In this document: positions 7,532 through 15,791 of the stretch, piece by piece
Layout of the letters: each line of letters starts with the position of its first letter
Numbering within the stretch: the first letter of the stretch is position 1
NCBI RefSeq assembly: GCF_018614095.1
Contig: NZ_JAGGOY010000016.1
Location: forward strand, 1 to 64,000
Reading direction: 5' to 3'
Source: Streptomyces sp. ISL-87
GTDB lineage: Bacteria > Actinomycetota > Actinomycetes > Streptomycetales > Streptomycetaceae
Length of the DNA stretch: 64,000 nucleotides
Program-made: the position numbers and the translations under genes
Notes under the pieces: generated by a model
Told to the model about the DNA's origin: nothing
The model's database searches: none
Seen by the model: the letters and a program-made list of their open reading frames with translations, nothing else

Positions 7532-7704
7532 CCGAGGCCCGCTGTCCACGCTGCGGCGGCCCGCTCGGCGGACGCCCCGCTCGCACCCGCCTGACAACCG
7601 ACCGTGACGTGTGGATCTGCACTCCGTGCGGCACCGACGAAGCCGTACGCGAAGCGACCGGCCAGACGCCCGTTCCCTTCGGTGACTGGCCCCTGAGTTC
7701 GTAG
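7528..7704 (+). CDS. Small zinc-ribbon protein, 58 aa
   Basis: Two CxxC pairs (CPRCGG near residue 6 and CTPCG near residue 33) form a classical zinc ribbon. The ATG at 7528 overlaps the upstream TGA as ATGA, so translation is coupled to the HTH-like protein. The final gene of the plus-strand set is followed at once by a terminator. Its role is unknown; such proteins often assist DNA or RNA binding. Confidence 0.7.
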   Translation: MTEARCPRCGGPLGGRPARTRLTTDRDVWICTPCGTDEAVREATGQTPVPFGDWPLSS

Positions 7705-7722
7705 CATTCGCTCCGCAGCCCC

Positions 7723-7749
7723 GGCCCCCCGATCTTCGCGCGGGGGGCC
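7723..7749 (+). terminator. Rho-independent-like terminator
   Basis: GGCCCCCCG (7723-7731) pairs with CGGGGGGCC (7741-7749) over a 9-nt loop, 19 bp after the stop at 7704. No long T tract follows, as is usual in Streptomyces. Confidence 0.7.
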
Positions 7750-7827
7750 GTTCGCATGCCTTCAGCGGATGCAACAGCTGCACGCGGTCCGGCCCACCGC
7801 AGCCGTGCCCCTGCTGGAGGCACCCGC

Positions 7828-8382
7828 TCAGTCGAGGTTGCCGGGCTGCTTGATCCAGTGCGGGAGGCGCGCCGTGTTCGACCGGGCGCTGGTCAGCATC
7901 TCCTCCGCCTCGCCGAGGACCTGCTTGAGATGGTCAACGTGCTCGACCTTCAGGTTGAGCCGGGCCTCCAGGAGGATCATCAAGGCACGGGCCGTGTCCG
8001 CGCTGGCCTTGATCAACGGATCGGCCTGGGGCGCCTTCGTGCGCATGTCGCGCAGCACCCAAGCGATGGTGGATACCTGCCAGTACCACAGCAGCGGTAC
8101 CGCCTCCGGCCGGTCGTCTCCCTCTTCCATCGCGACGGTCAGCAGGTGGTTCAGCGCGGCCCCGGCCTGGTGATCACCGGTCGCCGCGAGTTCCTCCTGT
8201 GCCAGGTGAGCGACCTTCGCCGCGCGGCCGAACGCCGCGGTGGCCAAGGCGGCCTTGGTGAGAGTCTCCGTGGCGGTGGACCCCTGCGGGATGTACATGC
8301 TGGGTGTACCACCGAGGGCCTTCACGATCTTGGCGAGGTCCATGGCACCGGGGACGGCGGCGGAATCGGGGGTAGCGCTCAT
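7828..8382 (-). CDS. Hypothetical helical protein, 184 aa
   Basis: I do not recognise a family. The frame is open up to 8472 but the likely start is ATG 8382 (MSATPDSAAVPGAMDLAKIV). The product appears largely alpha-helical and soluble, with a Leu-rich C-terminal half. It is transcribed leftward, convergent with the small-gene set and separated from it by the terminator at 7723-7749. No motif allows a function call. Confidence 0.55.
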   Translation of the reverse strand: MSATPDSAAVPGAMDLAKIVKALGGTPSMYIPQGSTATETLTKAALATAAFGRAAKVAHLAQEELAATGDHQAGAALNHLLTVAMEEGDDRPEAVPLLWYWQVSTIAWVLRDMRTKAPQADPLIKASADTARALMILLEARLNLKVEHVDHLKQVLGEAEEMLTSARSNTARLPHWIKQPGNLD

Positions 8383-8637
8383 AGCCAGCCAGGTTATGGG
8401 GCGTTTCGCCGCTGGTGCCGAAGGCTCCGTGGTGTCGCCGCAACTCCGTAACCGCGCCAAAGCGGCGACCACCCCTCACCGCCGCTCACGAAGCCGTGCG
8501 TCGAGGCTGCCCTCAGCGCCGACGAAGGTAACAGTCCCACCGGACCTCAGCCCTCCGTCCCCAGACCGCAGCGAGGGTTGATGAGGGCGGAGGCCGTCAC
8601 GCTCCCTGCCCTCACGCGTTCGGGGCGGAGGTACCAG

Positions 8638-8964
8638 TCAGGGCTGCCCTTCATCGCCGCGGAGCTTCCGCAGCCACTCGGTGGGGTCGGTCTCGTACAC
8701 CTTGCGACCGGTGATTTCGCTCAGCAGCTCGACGTTGCCCGTGTCCATCGCCATCATCATCGCGCTGCCCCGTAGGGCGGAGGCGGCGGTGAGCAGGTCC
8801 TCGTCGCTGTATAGGGCGGAGGCGACGGTGAGCAGGTCCTCGTCGCTGTAGTCGTTCATGCGCCAGCCGACATCGTTCATCCGCTCGACCAGCAGGCGCA
8901 GCGCACCCGCAGTAGAGACGGCCTGGCGGACAAGGGCAGCGAGTTCCTCGTTCCGATTCCCCAT
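8638..8964 (-). CDS. Hypothetical protein with internal 13-residue duplication
   Basis: I do not recognise a family. The 108-aa product is acidic and helical. Residues about 39-64 are two nearly identical copies of YSDEDLLTVASAL, encoded by a 39-bp tandem duplication at 8773-8850. The ATG at 8964 opens toward the 9.0-9.4 kb repeat region. It may be co-transcribed with the gene at 7828-8382. Confidence 0.55.
   Translation of the reverse strand: MGNRNEELAALVRQAVSTAGALRLLVERMNDVGWRMNDYSDEDLLTVASALYSDEDLLTAASALRGSAMMMAMDTGNVELLSEITGRKVYETDPTEWLRKLRGDEGQP
8773..8850. repeat. 39-bp tandem duplication inside a gene
   Basis: Copies 8773-8811 and 8812-8850 differ at one base. The unit length keeps the reading frame, producing YSDEDLLTVASAL then YSDEDLLTAASAL. 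This is an in-frame replication-slippage duplication. Confidence 0.9.
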
Positions 8965-9133
8965 GTCTTCAGAATGACGCTGGCCGGCCCCGATGTTCTA
9001 CGCGACAGGCTGCGCCGACCACGACCGGTCCTGACGCACCCCCCACCGACCCCTGGAGCGCGACGTCCTCACCGACCTCGACGCCGTGGTGCTCTTTCAG
9101 GCGCACCACGTCGGCGCCCGAGTTGGTCAACCC

Positions 9134-9261
9134 GACCTTGCATCTTCGGCGAGTACGCCCAGGCTCGTTCGAGTCTCGTCGTACGAACCCGCAGCCGTAT
9201 GCAAGATCCAGTTGCCCTGTGCAGGTCCAGATGCAAGGTCAATCTGACCTATGCAAGGTCA
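9134..9261. repeat. ATGCAAGGTC repeats, candidate oriT or operator region
   Basis: ATGCAAGGTC occurs at 9231-9240 and 9251-9260, exactly 20 bp apart. It occurs inverted at 9134-9143, and as a one-mismatch copy at 9199-9208. TGCAGGTC at 9220-9227 is a weaker relative. The last copy forms an inverted repeat TGACCT/AGGTCA (9245-9261). The 433-bp gap 8965-9397 has no gene and directly precedes the relaxase, the usual place for oriT and its accessory sites. No nic sequence could be assigned. Confidence 0.6.
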
Positions 9262-9332
9262 GCCGCTACAGGACAGCCGACGAGGGAGCGCCCCACCACT
9301 TCGATGTCCGATCTTGAACTTAGAGGACCAAG

Positions 9333-9355
9333 GTATCGTCACTTCGTGACGATAC
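9333..9355. promoter_or_regulatory. 10-bp perfect inverted repeat upstream of relaxase
   Basis: GTATCGTCAC (9333-9342), spacer TTC, and GTGACGATAC (9346-9355) end about 55 bp before the relaxase start. The dyad could be a repressor operator or the stem adjoining a nic site. It is AT-richer than its surroundings. Confidence 0.55.
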
Positions 9356-9409
9356 AATCGGCAAAGACGATCGAATCTGACTGAGTAAGGGCGGGGGGTG
9401 AGCGGGCCG

Positions 9410-12400
9410 ATGGGGTGGGTGACCATGATCGGCCCGTCCGACGAGCAGGTTGAGTACCGCCTTACCGGCGGTCATGGTTGCGGGAAGTCCACCACGGTCG
9501 ACGCGGCCCCCCTCGTCGCCGCCGTCGAGGCCAAGGCCGAAGCGGCCAGTGCCCCCGTCGCCTCCTTGCTCGGCTCCCGCGAGGCCAAGCGCGCTTTCTT
9601 CCGCGCCCGCGGACTCATCCGCAGCAAGGGCACGGCGCGGTTCACCGGGTTCGACGCCGTCGAAGTCGCCACCGCAGCCGGTCTCGACGTCCGCGACCTG
9701 TACGGCGAACAGGCCCTTCCCCGACCGGCCGCCGACGGACAGGTGGACTACCACCTGGACGCCAGCGAACGCCCCCTGGTGTGGATCGGCAACGGCCTCA
9801 ACGAGTTCGACATCACGCCCGGCAGCGTCCTCGCTCCTGAGTACTTCAAGGCCGCCCGCCGCCTCATGCACGGCGAGGACCCCCGCACCGGGCAGACCCT
9901 CGTGGAGCCCAAGCTCGCCATCGCGCCGGCCGCGAAGCTCCCCGCCGCTCCGTTGGCTCGTGCCATCCGCCGCGCCGCCGCCGAACGCAGTGTGAACCCC
10001 GTGACTCTGCTGGACTCCAAGCGGAAGCAGGATGCCTTCCGCAGGATGGAGAGCCAGCTCAAGCGGTTCGGTGAATCGCACCGCGTCCCGGCCTCCACCC
10101 TGCTCAAGCTCGCCGACGCCGTCGGCATCGACGCCGTCGACTTGTACGGCGAAGACGCGTTGGAGAAGGCCGTGGCCGCCGAGGCGGGCGGCCACCTCGA
10201 CGCCCGCGCACTCCTGCGTGCCGTCGAGGTCCGCGCCGCCGAAACCGGATGCGCGCCCGGCGACCTGTTCACCGCCGCGTCCCTGAAGCGCCGGTACGCC
10301 CAGACCGCAGGGGAGGGCGAACGCCGCCTGCGGGACCTGCCCATGGACGTGCGCGAAGCCGTCGCCATGGCCAAGGCGGCAGGGCTCGCACCCGAGGACG
10401 TGTGGGACGCCGAGGAGATCAAGGCCGCTCTCCTCGAAGGACGAGTGCAGGTTGGCAACTTCGGTGCCGACGTCACCTTGGATCTCGCGAAGTCGAAGTC
10501 CGCGTTCCTCGCCTACGCGCCCGAGGAGATCGCCGCCGAGGTGGAGGGCATCTACACCTCCGCCGGCCGCGAGTCCATTAGCGCCCTGGAGCGGTGGACC
10601 GCATACGGCATGCGCGGTCGCCACGGTGACGGTGACGAGGCGGAGACCGTACAGACGAGCGGGTTCTCCGGCTGGATGATGGTGCACCGCGCGGCCCGTC
10701 CCGTGGACGGTGCCCCGTACGGCGACCCTCATTTCCACCTGCACTTCACCCTGGCCAACATGGTCAAGGGCGCTGACGGCAAGTGGTCCACCATGGCCAG
10801 CGGGGGCCGCGACCTCCACCGGCACGCCCGCGCCACCCAGTCCCTCATGAACGCCCGCATCCGGCGCGAGCTGACCGACAAGTACGGCATCAGCTTCCGC
10901 CGCGAAGAGCGAACCGGCGCATGGGAAATCGCGGCGATCCCCGAGGCTACGATCCGCCTCTTCAGCAAGCGTGACAACCAGGTCCGGGACCTGCTGACAA
11001 AGCTGGGCATCGACTACGACAACGCCACGACCCGCGAGCGCACCGCAGCCTCCACCGCGTCCAAGGCCGCGAAGAACGGAGAAGCCGCCGGAGTCGCGGA
11101 CGACGTTCTGCGCGGCTACTGGCAGGCCGAAGGCCGCGCCGCCGGTGACGACCCCGACGCCATCGCGGCCAGCGCGATGCAGCAGGACAGCTCGAAGCGC
11201 AACCCCGGCCTGGATGAGCTGTGCGCCCAGGTCTTCCACCCGAAGACCGGCCTGACCAGCCACTCCAAGGACTTCACCCACGCCGCCGCCATCGCCGCCG
11301 TCCTGGACGCCCTCCCGTACGGAGTCGCGCACGCCGAGGAGGCCGAACAGCTCACCAACTCAGTCCTCCGGCACGCCGGGTACGCGGTCAAGCTGGACCC
11401 CAAGGGCGCCCAGCACTTCACGCACGCCGACCGGTACACGACGGCGGACATCGTGGCCGCGGAAACGCTCATCGTCTCCGAGGCGACGAGCCGTCTCGAC
11501 ACACAGGCCGCCGTCGTCAGCCGCGACACGGTCGACATGACCCTGTCCACTGTCGAAGCCCAGCACGGCGGCACCTTCAAGTTCTCCGATGAACAGCGCG
11601 CCGTGCTCGAACGGCTGCTGACCGCCGGCCACGGAATCGACGCCGTGGTGGGCATCGCCGGATCCGGCAAGACCACAATCATGGACACCGCCCGGCAAGC
11701 GTGGGAGGCCCACGGACTCGTCATCGCCGGAGCGAGCACGGCCGCTGTCGCCGCCGGGAACCTCAAGGCCGAAGCGGGCATCGAGTCCCGCACCCTCGCG
11801 TCATGGCTCACCGGCATCCGTACCGGCGGCGCCGGCCTCAACGGTGTTGACGTACTGGTCGTGGACGAGGCCGCGATGTGCGATGACCGCGACATCGCCG
11901 AACTCCTCACCCATGCCGCGAAGACCGGGACGAAGGTCGTCGGCATCGGTGACCCGAAGCAGCTGCACTCGCCTGGCATCGGCGGCAGCTTCACCGCCGT
12001 CCACCACCTTGTGGGCGGCCTCACCCTCAACCAGAACTTCCGGCAAAAGGACATGGTCGAGCGCCGGGCACTGGAGCTGTGGCGGGACGACAACAGGGTG
12101 GAAGCGCTCCGTACCTTCGCCGGAACCGGCCGCGTGCACGCCCTCCAGGACAAGGACGCCACCCTCGCCGCGATGCTCACCGTCTGGGCCGACAAGCGCG
12201 CCGCGCACAGCGACGACCACACCGCCGTGCAGCAGCTCCTCATGCTCGCCGCCACCAACGAAATCGTGGAGGAACTGAATCTCGGTGCCCGTGCCCTGCG
12301 TAAGGCGAGCGGCGATCTCACCGGCCCGGAACACAGCTACGCCCTGCCCGGTGGCGGCGAACTGACGCTGTCCGTCGCTGACCAGGTTCTCCTTCGGACC

Positions 12401-13855
12401 AACGACTACCGGGGCAAGCGGAGCCGAGGCGAGAACGAAGACGTGCTGAACGGCTACCGCGGAATCGTGCGAGCCGTGGACGACGAACGCCGGGTGCTGG
12501 TCGAGTGGCGCGAGAAGACCGCCGACGGCCACCGTGACGTTGCCGAATGGGTCGATGCCGACTACATCGCACAGGGCGGACTCAGCCTCGGATACGCGAT
12601 CACCGGCCACAAGTCCCAGGGTCTCAGCGTCCAAGAGGCCCTGGTCTACGGACCCGGCGCGCAGGCGAACGCGCTCTACACGATGATGAGCCGCGACAAG
12701 AAGGAGTCCCATCTCTTCCTGCCGCTGTCCGTCTATGAAACCGACGCCGACCGTGCACGCGGTGGCGACGCGCTCACCGAGCAGGAACAGCTTGACCGCG
12801 CGGTCGCGGGCCTCATCCGCGAGATCGAGAGCGGCACCGAGGAGCGCATGATCCTCACCGAACTCCCGAAGAACGCGGTCCCCGCTCACGTCCGTCAGGC
12901 CGTAGCGGATCTGCCGACCCCGCGCGCTCCCGGCGCCGGCGACCCGCACGAGGCGGACGCCCCCGGGGACGCGCCGGAGTCCGAGGACCGGCGTACTCCG
13001 GACACCACGGAGCGGCCCGCGGTGTCGGCCGCGCCTCTGGAACCCGCGCCTACGGCTGACCGCCCGTACGCTCACCTCAGCAACACGGCTCTGCGCGACG
13101 CCGTGCGCAAGGCTGCCACGGCTGCGCGCGCCACCAGAACGGCGGCCGAGAAGGCGGAGGCCGCAGCCGACCGTGCCGGACAGCAAGCCGCCGCTGGAAC
13201 CGGACCGAACGTGCTCACCCTCAACCGTCGACACCAGGATGTTGCCGGCCGCGCTACGGCGATCCGTGAAGTCCGAGCACTGGACGGCATGATCGCCGAA
13301 CGGACTACTGGTCTGCACGGCGTGCAGGGACGACTTGAAGGACTCGAACAGCAGCTGACCGCCACCGGCCGCTTTGGCCGTCCAGCGTTGCGCGGAGATG
13401 CCCGGGTCACGGCCGAAGCCGACCGCGACGACCTGCGTCGCACGTACGTTGAGGCCGGGCGCGAACTGGAGCATCTGAAGAAGCGGCTCGGCGAAGTTAC
13501 CGAGATCGCGGGGCCTGTCGATGAACACGAAGCCGTCCTCACCGAGGCGGACATCCCGCAGCCAGATAAGGACGTTCTGCTCCGGCGTGCTCAGGAGAAG
13601 GACAACCAGGGAGCCAAACAGCTCCGAGCGGAGGCGGCCAAGGTGCGGAGCACCGCTCGCGGCGCCGAATACCGGCAATCCGGGCTCCAAGAGGAGATGA
13701 CGCGGCGAACTCGACGGGGACGGCAGCACGCCGACGTCGAAGAGTCCCCGGCGCCGTCCGCCCCGAAGCCAGAGTCTTCGTACGCCAACCGCACTACAAC
13801 GGACTTCTCGCAGCTTCCTCAATCTCCGGAGACCCCGGACACGCCGCTGATGTAG
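9410..13855 (+). CDS. MobF (TrwC/TraA-type) conjugative relaxase-helicase
   Basis: This large protein nicks oriT, stays covalently bound to the 5' end and unwinds the strand for transfer. With ATG 9410 as start (family starts MGWVT-IGPS; GTG 9398 is an alternative), the likely catalytic Tyr is Y16 in QVEYRL. The metal-binding HUH triad is in DPHFHLHFTLAN (H441, H443, H445). The RecD-like helicase has Walker A GIAGSGKTT (748-756), Walker B VVDEAAMCDD (D819/E820), GDPKQLHSPG (about 850) and a late motif YAITGHKSQGLSV (about 1060). The last 250 residues are charged and coiled-coil-like. The long insert between Tyr and HUH is normal for actinobacterial members. Its 3' end overlaps a convergent gene by 62 bp. 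Confidence 0.92.
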   Translation: MGWVTMIGPSDEQVEYRLTGGHGCGKSTTVDAAPLVAAVEAKAEAASAPVASLLGSREAKRAFFRARGLIRSKGTARFTGFDAVEVATAAGLDVRDLYGEQALPRPAADGQVDYHLDASERPLVWIGNGLNEFDITPGSVLAPEYFKAARRLMHGEDPRTGQTLVEPKLAIAPAAKLPAAPLARAIRRAAAERSVNPVTLLDSKRKQDAFRRMESQLKRFGESHRVPASTLLKLADAVGIDAVDLYGEDALEKAVAAEAGGHLDARALLRAVEVRAAETGCAPGDLFTAASLKRRYAQTAGEGERRLRDLPMDVREAVAMAKAAGLAPEDVWDAEEIKAALLEGRVQVGNFGADVTLDLAKSKSAFLAYAPEEIAAEVEGIYTSAGRESISALERWTAYGMRGRHGDGDEAETVQTSGFSGWMMVHRAARPVDGAPYGDPHFHLHFTLANMVKGADGKWSTMASGGRDLHRHARATQSLMNARIRRELTDKYGISFRREERTGAWEIAAIPEATIRLFSKRDNQVRDLLTKLGIDYDNATTRERTAASTASKAAKNGEAAGVADDVLRGYWQAEGRAAGDDPDAIAASAMQQDSSKRNPGLDELCAQVFHPKTGLTSHSKDFTHAAAIAAVLDALPYGVAHAEEAEQLTNSVLRHAGYAVKLDPKGAQHFTHADRYTTADIVAAETLIVSEATSRLDTQAAVVSRDTVDMTLSTVEAQHGGTFKFSDEQRAVLERLLTAGHGIDAVVGIAGSGKTTIMDTARQAWEAHGLVIAGASTAAVAAGNLKAEAGIESRTLASWLTGIRTGGAGLNGVDVLVVDEAAMCDDRDIAELLTHAAKTGTKVVGIGDPKQLHSPGIGGSFTAVHHLVGGLTLNQNFRQKDMVERRALELWRDDNRVEALRTFAGTGRVHALQDKDATLAAMLTVWADKRAAHSDDHTAVQQLLMLAATNEIVEELNLGARALRKASGDLTGPEHSYALPGGGELTLSVADQVLLRTNDYRGKRSRGENEDVLNGYRGIVRAVDDERRVLVEWREKTADGHRDVAEWVDADYIAQGGLSLGYAITGHKSQGLSVQEALVYGPGAQANALYTMMSRDKKESHLFLPLSVYETDADRARGGDALTEQEQLDRAVAGLIREIESGTEERMILTELPKNAVPAHVRQAVADLPTPRAPGAGDPHEADAPGDAPESEDRRTPDTTERPAVSAAPLEPAPTADRPYAHLSNTALRDAVRKAATAARATRTAAEKAEAAADRAGQQAAAGTGPNVLTLNRRHQDVAGRATAIREVRALDGMIAERTTGLHGVQGRLEGLEQQLTATGRFGRPALRGDARVTAEADRDDLRRTYVEAGRELEHLKKRLGEVTEIAGPVDEHEAVLTEADIPQPDKDVLLRRAQEKDNQGAKQLRAEAAKVRSTARGAEYRQSGLQEEMTRRTRRGRQHADVEESPAPSAPKPESSYANRTTTDFSQLPQSPETPDTPLM

Positions 13856-14960
13856 AAGAAGGACGGCCGACGCTATGGCGAATGATGCGATCACTCGTGC
13901 GTAGCGCGGCTGTGAGCTGGTCGCCCAGCTCGATGGGGAGCGCCCCGGTTTCGAGTGAACAAGCGTCGAGAAGAACACGGCACTCTTGCTTCTCCCGGTC
14001 CGTGGCGAGGGCCGTGAACAGAGGGTGAGCGAGTGCTTCTCGGGCCACGTAACCGTCCGTCGCCTTTATCGTCCGGCGATGCAGCTCCGTGACCACTAGG
14101 TGCGCAACCGGGTCCTTTGCCGAGTCGACTACGTCCAGCACAGCGAGACCGAGTCTCGTGTCGAAGACGGCCATGTCGTCCCGGTCGGGGCGTTCGACGT
14201 AGGCGGTTACCAGATCCCGCAGGGAGCGTCGCCAAGGCCGGCCCGACACGCGGTGGCACAGCACGGACAAGTAGTCCGTTACGGCCTGCTCCCATGCCTC
14301 TCCGGGGCTTGCATGAGCCAGGAGACTGCTGGCTTCGAGGCCGTTCCCGCTCGTGAGAGCTGCGAGGACCGCGACCTGTCGGCCGTCGAGCATGCGCTGT
14401 CCAACGCCGCGGTGGGTCTCGACGTGGACGAGTGCTTCGGCCCAGCGGCCCGTAGCGGTCAGGGCGCGCGTGCCGTCGGCGAGGACGACGCTCCAGAGCC
14501 AGGTGCGGACTTCGTGACGGTCGGCAGGGTTCGCCACGAGGTCCGCAGGTACAGCGATGCCGTCGACCTCGACGGGGTGTCCGTTGGTCACGGCGTCGAA
14601 CAACGCCAGGAGGCATTGGCGGCCTTCATCGGCCTGCCCGGCGCGGAGTTGGAGGCGCGCGAGGTTGACGATGGGTTCGAGGGCGCGGATCGCGGCACTG
14701 CCGGGCAGCGGGGCGGCGTGAAGGTAGGCGCCGGCGTGCTGGTGGCACATCGCGCGGGCGGTAGCCGCAGCGCCGACGTCAGAGGCGATCAGGGCGGCCC
14801 GGTTGTAGATGGTCGAAGCCACACTCGGGTCGCCCCGCTTCACCGCGGTGGCGGCGAGTTCGGTCAGCGCCTGCACGCGTTGGCGCAGGGGGAGGCAGGC
14901 CGGGCGGGGACGAGCGACGAGCGGGAAGCGCTGGGCTATGGCATCAGGGAGTTTCCACAC
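13794..14960 (-). CDS. TPR-like helical protein at end of lanthipeptide operon
   Basis: The product is almost entirely alpha-helical with repeated Ala/Leu-rich helix pairs (for example RVQALTELAATAVKRGDPSV, then a similar pair around residue 90), as in degenerate tetratricopeptide repeats. No catalytic or DNA-binding motif is seen. The GTG at 14960 overlaps the upstream stop by 17 bp, so it is translationally coupled to the elimination-domain protein. In FxLD-type clusters such proteins are often present and may be regulatory or scaffold proteins; that is inference. The C-terminal 20 residues are antisense to the relaxase 3' end. Confidence 0.65.
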   Translation of the reverse strand: MWKLPDAIAQRFPLVARPRPACLPLRQRVQALTELAATAVKRGDPSVASTIYNRAALIASDVGAAATARAMCHQHAGAYLHAAPLPGSAAIRALEPIVNLARLQLRAGQADEGRQCLLALFDAVTNGHPVEVDGIAVPADLVANPADRHEVRTWLWSVVLADGTRALTATGRWAEALVHVETHRGVGQRMLDGRQVAVLAALTSGNGLEASSLLAHASPGEAWEQAVTDYLSVLCHRVSGRPWRRSLRDLVTAYVERPDRDDMAVFDTRLGLAVLDVVDSAKDPVAHLVVTELHRRTIKATDGYVAREALAHPLFTALATDREKQECRVLLDACSLETGALPIELGDQLTAALRTSDRIIRHSVGRPSSTSAACPGSPEIEEAARSPL

Positions 14961-15774
14961 GGTCCGCGGCGCTCCTCTCGGTGGTGGGGTTCGGGCCGAA
15001 GATGACGGTTTTGGCGGCGGCCGTGAGCGTGGCCTGCGTGGCGTAGGGCAGACCGATCCGGTTCCAGGCGAAGATCACGTGGTGGGCCAGGACGTCACGC
15101 AGACCACGGTGGAGCTGACCGGCGGCTGTGAGATCGGCCAGTTCCCTTCCGGCGTCGGTGTAGGCGCGAGCCCACCCCGCGACGTGGGCAAGCGGGCCGT
15201 TCGGCTGCATCGCGAATTGCGGGTCCACGGAGAGCAGGCGGCGCACGGCGGTGTGCAACTGGTCGTGGTTGTCCTGTTCGGTGCCAGGGGGTAGGGCGCG
15301 GTGGGCGGCGACGCGGGCCCAGACGTCGCCCTGCTCGTACCAATCCAGTCCAGCGGAGCGCATCATGAGGCTGCACAGCATCAGGGATGTCTCTCGGCGG
15401 TGTTTGCCGGCCTCGCTTTGTAGAAAGTCGATGATGCTGCGGCTGTCGCGGTGAAAGAGCCGGTGTGCGGAGGCCATGGCTTCGGTGCCGCCGAAGGCGT
15501 GGACTTCCGGTTCGTAGATGATCTCCGTCCAGCCCTTGATGTACCCCTCGGCCATCAGCGAGTCGAGGCCCTGGCTGATGCGGTCCTGCCCGTCGGCGGC
15601 GAGCTGGTAGCGCACGCGCCAGCAGGGGTGCTTGCGGACGATGAACCACATATTGAGGGCGCCGTCGCTTTCGGCGGCGCGAAGCAGCGGGGCGAGTCGG
15701 GTCAAGGCGGTGATCTCGGCGCGTTCCCAGTCGCGGAACGCTACGTTCACCTGGCACCAGGTGGATGGATTCAT
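14944..15774 (-). CDS. Thiopeptide/lantibiotic-type elimination-domain protein (SpaB C-terminal-like)
   Basis: The 276-aa protein resembles the stand-alone C-terminal domain of LanB dehydratases. Markers are the N-terminal WCQVNVAFRDWERAEITALT, then WFIVRKHPCWRVRYQL, and an ending with AHHVIFAWNRIGLPY. In LanB enzymes this domain removes glutamate from glutamylated Ser/Thr to give Dha/Dhb. The ATG at 15774 has CTGGAGA and starts 17 nt after the LanC stop. LanB next door already carries its own such domain, so this is a second copy. It may act on the same peptide, process a different residue set, or be a non-catalytic partner. Confidence 0.8.
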   Translation of the reverse strand: MNPSTWCQVNVAFRDWERAEITALTRLAPLLRAAESDGALNMWFIVRKHPCWRVRYQLAADGQDRISQGLDSLMAEGYIKGWTEIIYEPEVHAFGGTEAMASAHRLFHRDSRSIIDFLQSEAGKHRRETSLMLCSLMMRSAGLDWYEQGDVWARVAAHRALPPGTEQDNHDQLHTAVRRLLSVDPQFAMQPNGPLAHVAGWARAYTDAGRELADLTAAGQLHRGLRDVLAHHVIFAWNRIGLPYATQATLTAAAKTVIFGPNPTTERSAADRVETP

Positions 15775-15791
15775 GAGGCGGTCTCCAGAGT

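Noticed and set aside
9320..11332. 670-aa open frame on the minus strand
   Set aside because: It is antisense to the relaxase, is rich in Gly/Val/Ala with no domain pattern, and has no ribosome-binding site. It is a high-GC shadow frame.
11801..13978. 725-aa open frame on the minus strand
   Set aside because: It is antisense to the relaxase helicase region, where Walker motifs are clear on the plus strand.
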